Below the pieces are notes generated by a model that saw nothing but the letters and a program-made list of their open reading frames with translations, did no database searches and was not told the origin of the DNA. 63,644 nt of DNA from positions 1 through 63,644 of the forward strand of contig DATKNH010000073.1 of assembly GCA_035541455.1 (NCBI GenBank), given 5' to 3'. Of this stretch, positions 1 to 9,276 are shown piece after piece (positions within the stretch are counted from its first letter, which is position 1; every line of letters starts with the position of its first letter). A program made the translations under genes and the position numbers. The stretch comes from Syntrophorhabdales bacterium (GTDB taxonomy: Bacteria; Desulfobacterota; Syntrophorhabdia; Syntrophorhabdales; WCHB1-27).

Positions 1-3
1 GTT

Positions 4-1035
4 GTGTCTGCAGGTGGGGCGGATGAAGTGCGCGCACTGCCGAACCGGCAGGAAGGCGCGTTCGTTGTGCGGGATTTCAAATTCCAAAGCGGTGACGTGC
101 TTCCGGAATTGAAACTGGGCTATACCACCATAGGGACTCCAAAACGGGATTCGTCGGGCGCTATAACCAATGGTGTGTTGCTGTTGCACGGCACCACAGG
201 GACGGGCGCAAACTGGCTCGCGCCTTCCTTTACCGAGACTCTTTTCCGGGAAGGGCAGTCGTTGGATGCTGGTAAATATTATCTCATCCTTGTGGATGGC
301 ATAGGATTGGGCCGGTCTGCCAAGCCGAGTGACGGGCTTAAAACAAAGTTCCCTAGTTACGGGTACCGTGACATGGTAGATGCCCAATACAGGCTTGTGA
401 CTGAAGGACTCGGGATAAAACATCTCCGTCTCGTGCTGGGCACGTCCATGGGCGGCATGCACGCCTGGCTCTGGGCGGAGCGGTATCCCGATATGACGGA
501 CGGTGTAGTTGCCCTCACGAGCCAGCCTGTGGAAATCTCCGGGAGGAACCTTCTCTGGAGGCGAGTCATTATCGAAGCAATTCGTAATGACCCTGACTGG
601 CAAGAAGGGAATTACACGAAACCTCCAACCAGGTTTGCCTTCGCGGTCCCGGTCTTCACTATTATGATAGACAGCGCAGCCCACTTGCAGGAATTGGCGC
701 CGACTCGCGAGAAGGCCCTGGCTTATTATGATCAGATGGTTCAGAGCGCAAAACGCCTCGACGCAAATGATTTTCTGTATCGCTGGGAAGCCTCAGCCGA
801 TTATAACCCTGAACCTGATCTCGGCAAAATCAAAGCAAAAGTGCTTGCCATCAACTTCAGCGATGATTTGCTCAATCCCGCCGAACTCAACGTAATGGAA
901 CGCGCTATGAAAGAAGTTAAGAAGGGCACGTCAGTGCTGATTGCGCCTAAAGAAAAAAGTTTAGGCCACCAGAACCAGTCACAGGGCGCCGTATGGGGGC
1001 CTTATGTGGCTGACTTTTTGAAGACGCTGCCCTGA
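4..1035 (+). CDS. alpha/beta hydrolase, MetX-like (5' end may be cut by window)
   Basis: An alpha/beta-hydrolase-fold protein resembling the homoserine O-acetyltransferase (MetX) group. The nucleophile elbow GTSMGG places Ser148 as nucleophile, HGT at 62-64 fits the oxyanion-hole strand, His322 lies in an LGH motif, and the acid is probably Asp287 or Asp288 (NFSDD). The frame is open to the window edge, so the GTG used here is only the first visible start; a longer N-terminus, perhaps with a signal peptide, may lie outside. Family members are acyltransferases or plain esterases. No methionine or cysteine gene sits beside it, so the substrate stays open. It converges on the aldo/keto reductase with 25 bases between the stops. 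Confidence 0.8.
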   Translation: MSAGGADEVRALPNRQEGAFVVRDFKFQSGDVLPELKLGYTTIGTPKRDSSGAITNGVLLLHGTTGTGANWLAPSFTETLFREGQSLDAGKYYLILVDGIGLGRSAKPSDGLKTKFPSYGYRDMVDAQYRLVTEGLGIKHLRLVLGTSMGGMHAWLWAERYPDMTDGVVALTSQPVEISGRNLLWRRVIIEAIRNDPDWQEGNYTKPPTRFAFAVPVFTIMIDSAAHLQELAPTREKALAYYDQMVQSAKRLDANDFLYRWEASADYNPEPDLGKIKAKVLAINFSDDLLNPAELNVMERAMKEVKKGTSVLIAPKEKSLGHQNQSQGAVWGPYVADFLKTLP

Positions 1036-1060
1036 AGGAGATTACGGGACCAAGAGAACT

Positions 1061-1894
1061 TCAAGGTTTGTAGTACATGAGCTGTCGCGCGAACGGCGCA
1101 AGCGCATCTATCAGTTCAGTCATTTCCTTGTCAGACATAGGCAGAAACTTTCTCGCCATTTCCGCATTGTCTGATAGCTGCATGAGGTTGTCGCATCCGA
1201 TAACTACAGAGGTAACAGGCTGAGTCAGCGCGAAACGAAAGAAGCGTTCCATTCCCGAGTACCAGGGGATACGCTGAGCAAGGCCCCGGAAATAGGCTTT
1301 CATACCGATAATCCCCATATGTTTGGCGACTGCCACGGGAATAACCTCTGTCAGGAAACTCTGATCGTGAGGCTCAGCCGCATTGACCGGCATGAGTACC
1401 GTATCAAAATGAAACTTCTGAAGACAGCGTCTCAGAACAGACGGGTCATAATGTCCGGTAATCCCTATGAAACGCACGTCTCCATTTCTCTTGGCCTCGA
1501 CAAAAGCCTGTAGCGCGCCATCCGGCCCGAAAATCTCCTCCATCTCCTCTTCTGTTCTCACATCGTGAATCTGCCACAGGTCCAGGTAGTCTGTCTTCAT
1601 CGCGTTGAGCGTTTGCCTCAGATGGGCAAAAGCACCTTCTTTGTCTCGCGCGTGAGACTTGCTTGCGAGAAAGATCTCCTCTCTCCTGTCTTGCAGCGCA
1701 CCGCCGTAGTAGCTCTCGCTTCCGGAGTACGCGCGGGCGGACTCAAAGTAGGTGATGCCGAGATCAATGGCAGCGTTGATCATCTGGTGCGCCTCTTTCT
1801 CCCGTCCGAAGGTGCGAAGGATACCTTCTCCGCCGAGACCCAGTATGCTCACCTGGACCCCGGTGTGACCGAGTTCTCTCTTTGGGAGCGCCAT
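1061..1894 (-). CDS. aldo/keto reductase
   Basis: A 277-residue TIM-barrel oxidoreductase of the aldo/keto reductase superfamily, expected to reduce a carbonyl with NAD(P)H in the cytosol. The usual tetrad can be placed as Tyr56, Lys79 and His110 (in LWQIHD), but the Asp normally found in the motif before Tyr is Glu51 (YFESARAY). That is a conservative change at a catalytic position. The C-terminal part keeps the SVVIGCDN cofactor-loop-like motif (usually IPG). Substrate unknown. The neighbouring peptide promoter points the other way, so this gene forms a single-gene leftward unit. Such proteins are often annotated only as 'predicted oxidoreductase'. Confidence 0.85.
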   Translation of the reverse strand: MALPKRELGHTGVQVSILGLGGEGILRTFGREKEAHQMINAAIDLGITYFESARAYSGSESYYGGALQDRREEIFLASKSHARDKEGAFAHLRQTLNAMKTDYLDLWQIHDVRTEEEMEEIFGPDGALQAFVEAKRNGDVRFIGITGHYDPSVLRRCLQKFHFDTVLMPVNAAEPHDQSFLTEVIPVAVAKHMGIIGMKAYFRGLAQRIPWYSGMERFFRFALTQPVTSVVIGCDNLMQLSDNAEMARKFLPMSDKEMTELIDALAPFARQLMYYKP

Positions 1895-2035
1895 AGGTGC
1901 ATTATACTACGATTTCTGCTTTTTTGAAGCAGTTCAGATTGAACGTGCGTTGGTGGAATGTACTAGAGAACGCCTCACGACGGAGCGCGTGTACATGCGC
2001 CATATCCGAAAAATGACAGTGCGGAAATATAGAGA

Positions 2036-2064
2036 TTGACTTCCATAGAATCGCTGCTTATCAT
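2036..2064 (+). promoter_or_regulatory. strong sigma70-type promoter for the small peptide gene
   Basis: TTGACT at 2036-2041 and TATCAT at 2059-2064 are separated by exactly 17 bases, five of six matches to consensus in each hexamer. Transcription would start near 2071, about 40 bases before the peptide ATG at 2112 and upstream of its ribosome site. Confidence 0.6.
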
Positions 2065-2111
2065 TGAAGTGGGGTTGCCCATATCCTACGTCGGAAAGGA
2101 GGTGAAGAGGG

Positions 2112-2204
2112 ATGAAAAAGGAGACATTGTTGAAGGAGGCTGCGTTCTGGGGCGCCATGAAGAAAGCCGCTAAAGACCGTCCTGTAACGCTATGCCACAA
2201 GTGA
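2112..2204 (+). CDS. 30-residue peptide, candidate precursor for the adjacent radical SAM enzyme
   Basis: A short reading frame with a very strong Shine-Dalgarno (GGAAAGGAGGTGA, about 2094-2104) ahead of its ATG. The product is Lys-rich and amphipathic: it starts MKKETLLKEA, has one Trp (W13) in AFWGAMKK, then AAKDRP, and ends in TLCHK with a single Cys28. Nothing is recognised by family. It has its own promoter and is followed by a perfect hairpin and then, 161 bases on, by a radical SAM/SPASM gene in the same direction. That is the usual layout for a ribosomally made, post-translationally modified peptide and its maturase. The precursor role is inference; a regulatory leader peptide is the main alternative. 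Confidence 0.55.
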   Translation: MKKETLLKEAAFWGAMKKAAKDRPVTLCHK

Positions 2205-2223
2205 AAGAGCTGAAAGAGTTAGA

Positions 2224-2242
2224 CGTTGCTGGTTCAGCAACG
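2224..2242 (+). terminator. hairpin between peptide and maturase genes (attenuator-like)
   Basis: A perfect 8-bp stem CGTTGCTG / CAGCAACG with a GTT loop, 20 bases after the peptide stop. No T-run follows, so it is not a classical intrinsic terminator. It would suit partial termination or protection of the upstream message, giving more peptide than enzyme. Confidence 0.45.
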
Positions 2243-2365
2243 AACGAGCGAGGCAGGTACGGAAGGGGTAGGCGCCAAGACCGTTTATTTTTCGTATCTG
2301 CCTTTTTTTTCGATCCCGTAATGCGCCCCGGAACTGGGACGCTGAAAGCGCGACAAGGGTAACTG

Positions 2366-3424
2366 ATGACCACACGCCAACCATTTGATTTCTTCGTCCA
2401 GTGGCACCTGACGGAACGGTGTAATCTGAAATGCGCGCACTGTTACCAATCTGGAAATTGTGGAAAGGAGATGACTTTTTCTGGAATAAAGCCCGTCGTA
2501 GCCGGCGTGAAGGAAATGGTTGACGCATGGGAGGATGCGTACGATCTCTCGTTTTCCCTGAGCTACAACATTACCGGCGGTGAACCTTTTCTCCGCCCGG
2601 ATCTTTATGATGTACTGAGTGAGATAGGGAAGAGCCGCGGTGAGATCTATTTACTCACAAACGGAACCTTGATCACGTCGTCGAACGCCTCTGAGCTTGC
2701 CGCGCTCAGGGTCCGAGGTGTTCAGGTCAGTATCGAGGGGCCCGAGAAGATTCACGATCAGGTGAGAGGTCAGGGGAGCTTCGGCAAGGCAATGCGCGGT
2801 GTGGGTCATCTGCTCGAGGCCGGCCTGACAGTTACTCTGAATGCCACTCTTTCGAGGATAAATGCCATCTACCTCATGGATCTCATAGACCTGGCATCGC
2901 ACGCGGGCGTGCAAAGGCTTGGTTTCTCCCGTCTGGTGCCCTCGGGGCGGGGAACGGCTCTTGCCAGTGAAATGCTTGGTGCGGATGAAGTCAAGAGACT
3001 GTATGAAAGAGCACTGTCGACAAGCCGTCCCGGGCTTGAGGTTATCACAGGGGATCCTGTTGCGTCGCAAGTGCACGACGGTAACGGAGAGGATCTCGGA
3101 TCAACGCCGACAGGTGGCTGCGCAGCAGGTATCTCGGGACTCACTTTTCTGCCCGACGGCACGATCACCCCGTGCAGACGGATGCCGGTGGCCATCGGGA
3201 ATATACAAACCGATTCATTGCGGGAAGTCTGGGCAGGGTCAAGTGTTCTCAATCTTCTCCGTGACAGAAAAGCGTACAAGGGAACATGCGGCATCTGCCC
3301 CAGGTGGGCTAATTGCAGGGGATGCAGGGCGATAGCCTACGCCTATGCCCGATCACAAGGACGCGAGGACATACTTGCGGACGATCCTCAGTGTTTTGCA
3401 AGACACGTGGCAGTCCTGTCCTGA
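2366..3424 (+). CDS. radical SAM/SPASM peptide-maturase-like enzyme
   Basis: A 352-residue radical SAM protein. Cys19, Cys23 and Cys26 form the CxxxCxxC motif for the SAM-binding 4Fe-4S cluster, and GGEP at 71-74 binds the methionine end of SAM. The C-terminal third holds seven cysteines (252, 270, 308, 311, 317, 320, 343) in the spacing of a SPASM domain, which carries auxiliary iron-sulfur clusters. SPASM enzymes commonly modify ribosomal peptides (thioether, C-C cross-links, epimerisation), although some act on proteins or small molecules. The 30-residue frame just upstream in the same direction is the obvious candidate substrate. The exact subfamily is not recognised. Its ribosome site (AAGGG) is weak compared with that of the peptide. 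Confidence 0.85.
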   Translation: MTTRQPFDFFVQWHLTERCNLKCAHCYQSGNCGKEMTFSGIKPVVAGVKEMVDAWEDAYDLSFSLSYNITGGEPFLRPDLYDVLSEIGKSRGEIYLLTNGTLITSSNASELAALRVRGVQVSIEGPEKIHDQVRGQGSFGKAMRGVGHLLEAGLTVTLNATLSRINAIYLMDLIDLASHAGVQRLGFSRLVPSGRGTALASEMLGADEVKRLYERALSTSRPGLEVITGDPVASQVHDGNGEDLGSTPTGGCAAGISGLTFLPDGTITPCRRMPVAIGNIQTDSLREVWAGSSVLNLLRDRKAYKGTCGICPRWANCRGCRAIAYAYARSQGREDILADDPQCFARHVAVLS

Positions 3425-3436
3425 ACGAGAAGCTCG

Positions 3437-6430
3437 TCAGAGGATGAGATCGAGAGGGATCTCCCTCTCCTCGCCTGAGGGTTCATGGCGCAACACGGAA
3501 ATGATTACCTTATCCCCTTTCTTGTGGGAAAGGAGTTCTATCTTTGCATCATCTGTTGAGCGCACAGGCACGCGGTCGATGGCGAGGATCACATCCCCCG
3601 GCTTCATTCCGGCTTTCTCAGAGATACTATCTGCAGGAAAGCTCTGAATGATTACTTTCCCGCTCTCTTCTTTCAAGAAGACCATGAGCTTTGGCGCCGG
3701 CTCAAAGGCCACTGCCTTTGGCGACACCACATAATCCGCAGCCCCTTTTTCCACGTCGGATGCAATCAACACTATGGCTGACGGGGACGCCAACCTGCGC
3801 GCGACTCTGCGTGGTATCCCTGATCCATTGGCAACATGCCCGCTCCCCGCAAGCACCACCATCTTATAAGCCGGGTGTGCTTCCAGGAACGCCACGATTG
3901 ACTCAGCCATAGTCTCGTCCCAGAGGACCTGTGCCTGATAAAAAAATTCAAAGCGCTCTTTTTCCCAGCCCTCGTGCTCCTTGAAAACGCTTTTTAGTTT
4001 CTCTTCATAAGACCTGTCTGAAAAATCGAGACTCGCGGGGAGTTTACTCTTTTCCTCCGGGGAGAGGCTGTTCAGGCCCGCTCGGTAAATCTTGCGTACC
4101 AGTTCCTTCTCCGCATTGAGGGCCACGACAGGAATACCTTGAGCGCGGGCGTAGTTGAGAATCGGTCTGTAGAGTTTGTAATCGAACCCCCACCCCGTGA
4201 AATATCGGCTCTGCTTGAGAAACTGCCGTTCATCGATCCTGCCCGCGACGTAGTCGTCCAGCGCGGGCTGCGCCGATTTCGGAAACATCTCCATGCCGAT
4301 CGCAACAGGGGGGCCCGATCGATGCATGCCTTTGATGATTTCAAGCTCGACGAGATGATCGGCGAAATGATCGTGCGCTTCGCCTACGTAGACGATCTTT
4401 TTTTGGGCTGCGTGCCTGATGACCTGCTCCAGTGCCTCACGGGTCGCATGATCCAGTTGCGGAATCACCACAACGTCTCGCCTGATGCCGCTTTCGGTTG
4501 CTTCAACACTTCGTGCAATATTTCTCCCCTGCTGAAATGCCAGCCGACTATACCTGCCGTAATGGAAAATCCTGTTGAAGGCCAGCGTCACCTCCTCCTT
4601 CGAATCCGCACAAAGCACTGCTATGACGCGTGCAGGGTTGAGTGGATTTTCCTTCACGCTGATGCTGAATCCACCTTCTTGTTTGATCGGGCCGAAGAGA
4701 CCCAGGGCAACGGGATTGTCGGCACCAAGAAGAAGGAGGGTTGCATCTGTCATTGCTGCGTCCGTCAGAGAGCTGCTACCTGCCAGCAGGGCGCCCCTCT
4801 GCAGAAACGCGTCAACGACGTCGGCGTAGATGGCACTTCCTGTCGGAGAAGGCACGATTATGGTCTTGTCGCTGCCCAGCAGGCGCGCTATGACTGGTGG
4901 GAATTCACGCCGGCCCAGTTTTCGTGCAAGGTCATACTCCGGGTCCATGGATAAACTATCGGGGAATGTCGCAGAACTCATGACAAAGCCGGTTCTCCTC
5001 TTTTCCACAGAAAGCGTTTTCGCACTGCTTCCCTCGCTGGAGATCAACGTGACCGGCACATCGATACTGTACGGCCTTTCCCACTGAACAAGCGTGCCAC
5101 GTGTTTCCCAGCCGCCTTCTCTGCCGCCCGCCTCTGTATCCTCCGGCGTAAGGTCCGGCAGACCTTTTTCATGCACCCACTCCTCAAAATACTCCCTCAG
5201 GTCCTTCCCCGACTCTTTTTCAAACGAGTTTCTCAGATCATCCCACGAAGCTTGACGATGGCAATGAGTAGCGACGAAGTATCTCAAGGAGCTGAGGAAG
5301 ACGTTGTTCCCGAGTCTTCTCTTCAGCATGTGAAACAGCATGGCGGCCTTGCCGTAACCGATGGCCTTTGACGCGTAATCGGTTCTTCCCCTGAACTCGG
5401 CAAGGGGAAATTCATTCCCTTTGTTCACGTAACTCTGATAGTCAATGAGAAGGTCTTTCCGGTAAGAGGCACCAGCGTTTTTCTGTTCTTCAAAAAGATG
5501 GTCAGCCAGGTATGTAGTCAATCCTTCCGCCCAGTTCCCCTTGGCATAATCGACGTAGACAAGATTTCCGAACCATTGATGCAGTACCTCGTGCCCGAGG
5601 GACGTTGCAGGGATAAAGGGCAGCCTCACCACATCCTGGCCGAGGAGGGTAAAGGTGGGCATGGAGAAACCTGTGGGAAGTATATTCTCGACAACGGAAA
5701 ATCTCTTGTAGGGATAGGGGCCGAGCATCCCCTCATACAGCTGAAGGTAACGGCGCGTCTGTTCCATGTAGGTAGGTACCAGGTCCGATTCCGCAGCAAA
5801 GAAATAGGCAAAAACATCAATGCGTCCATGCCGCTCTTTTGTCACTTTGTAGCGGTCTGATCCCACAAGGGTGATCTGGTCCAAGGGGTAGGGAAATTGA
5901 AAGGTGAAGACTGTTTTGCCTGCTTCCCGGCTCTTGCGGATGACATCTGCTTCCGAAACTGCCTCAAAACCCTGCGGGAGCCTTGCGCTCAGGTGATAGC
6001 GGCACAAACGGTCTATGCGCGGATACCATGTCCCCGTCAGGGACACCCCTTGTTCGCCGATGACGCTTGTATATTCCAGGTCTCGTGTGGGCGTAGACGG
6101 GATACGGGGTTTGAAAACTGCTTCGTACTCTATACGGAGAAGGCCGGGACGCGAAGCAGCGACGGAGAGTCTTTCTTTATGCCCAGGCAGGTTAAGCTGT
6201 TTTCCTCCCAGACGCAGATCGCGAACCCGAAGTGATCCGGTCTCCACGAGGAGAGTATCTCCCTGCTTTAGCCTGATTGATGCGACGCCTTTAATTGTCG
6301 ACGAATGAACATCAATAGAAACCTTCAGGAAATAATCTACCGACTCTTGATTCGCCGCCTTGAGCACTCCGCTTGCGCCGAGAACGAGAGAGATAAGAAA
6401 GATAAATGTATGAACCCGCAGCTCAGGCAT
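3437..6430 (-). CDS. secreted M1-type metallopeptidase fused to ChaN and PDZ domains
   Basis: A 997-residue exported protein with three parts. After a signal peptide (about 1-25), residues 30-430 are an M1 aminopeptidase-like region with HEVLH at 280-284 and Glu302 as likely third zinc ligand; the spacing from the second His is one residue shorter than the usual 18. Residues about 665-890 match the ChaN/Tiki (haem-binding uptake, DUF399) fold, with VYVGEAHDHFADH and the GSGHV motif near 862. Residues about 912-990 are a PDZ domain (PGDVILAIDR). The middle section (430-660) is unassigned. It probably works in the periplasm on peptides or haem-linked substrates; that role is inferred. It converges on the radical SAM gene with 12 bases between. 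Confidence 0.75.
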   Translation of the reverse strand: MPELRVHTFIFLISLVLGASGVLKAANQESVDYFLKVSIDVHSSTIKGVASIRLKQGDTLLVETGSLRVRDLRLGGKQLNLPGHKERLSVAASRPGLLRIEYEAVFKPRIPSTPTRDLEYTSVIGEQGVSLTGTWYPRIDRLCRYHLSARLPQGFEAVSEADVIRKSREAGKTVFTFQFPYPLDQITLVGSDRYKVTKERHGRIDVFAYFFAAESDLVPTYMEQTRRYLQLYEGMLGPYPYKRFSVVENILPTGFSMPTFTLLGQDVVRLPFIPATSLGHEVLHQWFGNLVYVDYAKGNWAEGLTTYLADHLFEEQKNAGASYRKDLLIDYQSYVNKGNEFPLAEFRGRTDYASKAIGYGKAAMLFHMLKRRLGNNVFLSSLRYFVATHCHRQASWDDLRNSFEKESGKDLREYFEEWVHEKGLPDLTPEDTEAGGREGGWETRGTLVQWERPYSIDVPVTLISSEGSSAKTLSVEKRRTGFVMSSATFPDSLSMDPEYDLARKLGRREFPPVIARLLGSDKTIIVPSPTGSAIYADVVDAFLQRGALLAGSSSLTDAAMTDATLLLLGADNPVALGLFGPIKQEGGFSISVKENPLNPARVIAVLCADSKEEVTLAFNRIFHYGRYSRLAFQQGRNIARSVEATESGIRRDVVVIPQLDHATREALEQVIRHAAQKKIVYVGEAHDHFADHLVELEIIKGMHRSGPPVAIGMEMFPKSAQPALDDYVAGRIDERQFLKQSRYFTGWGFDYKLYRPILNYARAQGIPVVALNAEKELVRKIYRAGLNSLSPEEKSKLPASLDFSDRSYEEKLKSVFKEHEGWEKERFEFFYQAQVLWDETMAESIVAFLEAHPAYKMVVLAGSGHVANGSGIPRRVARRLASPSAIVLIASDVEKGAADYVVSPKAVAFEPAPKLMVFLKEESGKVIIQSFPADSISEKAGMKPGDVILAIDRVPVRSTDDAKIELLSHKKGDKVIISVLRHEPSGEEREIPLDLIL

Positions 6431-6496
6431 AGAGTCAAATCCCGCAATAATCTAAACTGTGGCTCGGTATTTGTCCATTTCTGGGGCTCGTGTCGC

Positions 6497-6547
6497 CTCC
6501 ACCCACGTCGTGGGTACCCGGCGGCAAAGCCATCACCCGCAAGCGGG
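6497..6547. repeat. two tandem GGGTACCC-centred hairpins in a divergent intergenic region
   Basis: The 272 bases between the M1/ChaN gene and korA contain two adjacent units of the form ACCCRC-N2/3-GYGGGTACCCGG (near 6498-6516 and 6528-6547). The same unit appears in recO at about 33861-33881 and in the palindrome after corA near 24860. No gene was seen here. Confidence 0.5.
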
Positions 6548-6650
6548 TACCCGGTCGCCGTGCTCGCAAGATAGATCCCCCGGGCGGGGTCGAGCCAGCT
6601 TTTGGCGCAGTCCGCCTTGACAAGATCGCGGTCGGAGGCTTAAACTCTAG

Positions 6651-6673
6651 CGTGCACGGACAAAGTCCATGCA
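6651..6673 (+). promoter_or_regulatory. hairpin just upstream of the korA ribosome site
   Basis: GTGCACGGAC and GTCCATGCAC pair with one mismatch around an AAA loop, ending 20 bases before GGAGG and about 30 before the TTG start of korA. It lies in the leader of korAB, so it may affect translation or mark the end of the repeat block; no T-run follows. Confidence 0.35.
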
Positions 6674-6702
6674 CCTAGCTCTGTTACATCTCCGGAGGAT
6701 AT

Positions 6703-8424
6703 TTGGATTACACGTTAAAAATAGGCGGCGAAGCAGGGCAAGGTGTCGACACGATCGGCGCCATCCTGTCAAAGATATTCATAAGGGCGGGATACTTCGT
6801 CTTCAGCCACCAGGATTACGAGTCGCGCATTCGTGGCGGGCACAATTTTATCCAGATACGTCTTTCGGATCGAGAAATAGCCGCGTCGCGGGACGTCGTG
6901 GACATCCTCGTTGCGCTTGATCGTCAGAGTATCCTTGCCCATGAAAAGGAGATTTCTGCTGACGGGATTGTTGTGTACGATGCAGCTGCTTTGAAGGAGA
7001 AATTTGACAGGCCTTCATTTTTCGATGTGCCGTTTGTGGAACTGGCCACGAGCCAGGGTGGAAGCAAAATCATGGCGAACACGGTCGCCACGGGGGCAGT
7101 GCTGGGCATGCTGGGCATGGACCTCGGAACCGCCCGGGATGTGATTAAAGACGAGTTGAAGAAGAAAGATGCAGAGGTCATCAAGGCAAACCTCGCTTCT
7201 GTTGGGGCCGGCCACGAATTCGCCCTTCGGGAATGTGTCCGCTGCTCATTTACACTTCCTCCTCGGGGCCAAAAGAAATTGCTCATGACCGGAAATGAAG
7301 CCGTGGGCCTGGGCGCAGTGCTCTCCGGCTGTAAATTTTACTCTGCATATCCCATGACCCCATCGACAGGTATCTTCAATTTCATAGCCAGTAAAGCACT
7401 CGCGTGCGGTATAGTTGTTGAGCAGGCAGAGGACGAGATAGCGGCCATCAACATGGCGCTCGGCGCCTCCTTTGGAGGCGTGAGGAGCATGACCTCCAGT
7501 TCAGGGGGAGGTTTTTCGTTGATGGTAGAAGGGCTCTCGCTTGCAGGCATGACCGAGACGCCCGTGGTCATAGGGCTTGGCCAAAGACCGGGACCTGCAA
7601 CGGGACTTCCTACTCGCACCGAACAAGGAGAGTTGCTTTTTGCGCTCTACGCCGGTCACGGAGAATTTCCCCGCTTGATTTTCGCCCCGGGTACTGCCGA
7701 CGAGGCTCTCCGCCTGACAAATAAAGCCTTCGACCTCGCCGAGAAATACCAGGTTCCTGCTTTCATCCTGACAGACCAATACCTTGCGGATTCCGCCTGG
7801 TCGTATGAAGCCCTCAACCTTGACACGCTGCGGAAAGTGGATTACAGGCTGCGCGGCGAGGCGCTTCAGGATCCCCTATCCTACAAAAGGCATGCGCTCA
7901 CCGATAGCGGGGTATCGCCCTTTGCAATCCCAGGGGATGGGCCGTATCTCGTCGTGACCGACAGCGATGAGCATGACGAGGAGGGGCACATTATAGAAGA
8001 TGCGAAGACGAGGCGCGAGATGGTGAATAAGCGGGTGCTCAAGAAATTGCCGGCTATGAGAGCCGAGATTGCGCCTCCGTCGTTTCATGGGCACGATGCG
8101 CCGGAAGTTGTACTGGTCGGCTGGGGTTCTACGTATGGAGTGTTGAGGGAGGTTGCGGAACGTTTTGCGGGCCGCAAAGTAGGCATGCTCCATTTCAGCG
8201 AGCTCTGTCCTTTTCCGGGCACGGAGAAGTTCGACTTCGTGACGCTCCTCAGAAGAGCGAAGAAGACAATTTGCGTTGAGCATAATGCTATGGGGAAATT
8301 TGCTGCCCTGATGCGATCAGAAACAGGATACGCGTTTGATGCTCATGTTCGGAAGTATGATGGACGTCCCTTCACCGTTGAAAGTCTGGCAGGAGAGATT
8401 GATGGCCACCTTGCAGGACTATGA
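6703..8424 (+). CDS. korA: 2-oxoacid:ferredoxin oxidoreductase, fused gamma-alpha subunit
   Basis: A 573-residue subunit in which the gamma domain (about 1-185, with GGEAGQG at 8-14) is fused ahead of the alpha, pyrimidine-binding domain (about 193 onward, YPMTPSTG). With the next gene it forms a CoA-dependent, ferredoxin-linked 2-oxoacid oxidoreductase that decarboxylates 2-oxoglutarate or a related acid, or works in reverse for carboxylation. The start is TTG: GGAGG at 6694-6698 stands four bases before it, and the family N-terminus MDYTLKIGGEAGQG begins there. No separate delta (ferredoxin) subunit is present nearby, as is typical of this two-gene form. Substrate choice (2-oxoglutarate, pyruvate or branched-chain acid) cannot be read from sequence alone. 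Confidence 0.9.
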   Translation: MDYTLKIGGEAGQGVDTIGAILSKIFIRAGYFVFSHQDYESRIRGGHNFIQIRLSDREIAASRDVVDILVALDRQSILAHEKEISADGIVVYDAAALKEKFDRPSFFDVPFVELATSQGGSKIMANTVATGAVLGMLGMDLGTARDVIKDELKKKDAEVIKANLASVGAGHEFALRECVRCSFTLPPRGQKKLLMTGNEAVGLGAVLSGCKFYSAYPMTPSTGIFNFIASKALACGIVVEQAEDEIAAINMALGASFGGVRSMTSSSGGGFSLMVEGLSLAGMTETPVVIGLGQRPGPATGLPTRTEQGELLFALYAGHGEFPRLIFAPGTADEALRLTNKAFDLAEKYQVPAFILTDQYLADSAWSYEALNLDTLRKVDYRLRGEALQDPLSYKRHALTDSGVSPFAIPGDGPYLVVTDSDEHDEEGHIIEDAKTRREMVNKRVLKKLPAMRAEIAPPSFHGHDAPEVVLVGWGSTYGVLREVAERFAGRKVGMLHFSELCPFPGTEKFDFVTLLRRAKKTICVEHNAMGKFAALMRSETGYAFDAHVRKYDGRPFTVESLAGEIDGHLAGL

Positions 8425-9253
8425 GGGCCGGACACCCGCGTGGTGCCCGGGCTGCGGTAATTTCTCTATCAGGAGAGCCTTCCAGGAGGCACTACTTGAG
8501 CTTGGCCTTGAACCTCACCAGTTTATGGTGGTCTCCGGGATAGGCCAGTCAGGGAAGTTCCCCCACTACATCAGATGCAATACCTTTAATGGTCTTCATG
8601 GGAGAAGCCTGCCCGTTGCTACGGGTGTGAGGCTGGCGAATCATTCCTTGCCGGTTTTTGTCTTTTGCGGTGACGGCGACTGCTATGGGGAAGGGGGAAA
8701 TCATCTCCTGAATGCAATGAGACGAAACATCAACGTCAAACTTTTTGTCCACGACAACCAGATTTACGGCCTTACCAAGGGGCAAGCGTCACCCACGAGC
8801 AGTGAAGGAACAACCTCAGGCACACAGCCCTTCGGCGCCCTGTCGCAGCCGTTCAACCCTATGGTGCTGGCAGTTGCGATGGACAGCAGCTTTGCGGCCC
8901 GAGGTTTTGCAGGCGATCTCAATCATTTGAAGGAACTGATGAAAGAATCGATCAATCATCAGGGTTTCTCCATTGTTGATATCTTGCAGCCATGTGTGAC
9001 CTTCAACAAGATTAATACGTACGACTGGTACAGGAAGAGGTGTTACCCTATTGAAGCGTCGCACGATCCTTATGACCGCCTGGAGGCTTTCAAAAGAGCT
9101 CTGGAGTTCGGTGAACGCATCCCCCTGGGCGTGCTCTACAAACATCAGCGGCCGCTGTTTGAGGAGAAGGTGCCGGTGCTAAGGGAGGCCCCGCTGGTAA
9201 AACAGAAATCTCTATTCCCCCGCGGGGAGGGAATGCTCGAGGAATTCTATTAG
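8402..9253 (+). CDS. korB: 2-oxoacid:ferredoxin oxidoreductase beta subunit (TPP-binding)
   Basis: A 283-residue beta subunit. The CPGCGN motif (Cys15, Cys18) begins the family's cluster-binding segment, and [11 protein letters not shown] at 90-100 with [10 protein letters not shown] binds thiamine pyrophosphate. The frame is open 22 codons further upstream, but the ATG at 8402 matches the family start ([10 protein letters not shown]), follows GGAGAG at a normal distance, and overlaps the end of korA by 23 bases, so translation is probably coupled. Electrons go to ferredoxin; the rubredoxin-type flavoprotein immediately downstream suggests a shared low-potential electron pool. Confidence 0.92.
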   Translation: MATLQDYEGRTPAWCPGCGNFSIRRAFQEALLELGLEPHQFMVVSGIGQSGKFPHYIRCNTFNGLHGRSLPVATGVRLANHSLPVFVFCGDGDCYGEGGNHLLNAMRRNINVKLFVHDNQIYGLTKGQASPTSSEGTTSGTQPFGALSQPFNPMVLAVAMDSSFAARGFAGDLNHLKELMKESINHQGFSIVDILQPCVTFNKINTYDWYRKRCYPIEASHDPYDRLEAFKRALEFGERIPLGVLYKHQRPLFEEKVPVLREAPLVKQKSLFPRGEGMLEEFY

Positions 9254-9276
9254 TCGATACGAGAGGAGCAGACTTC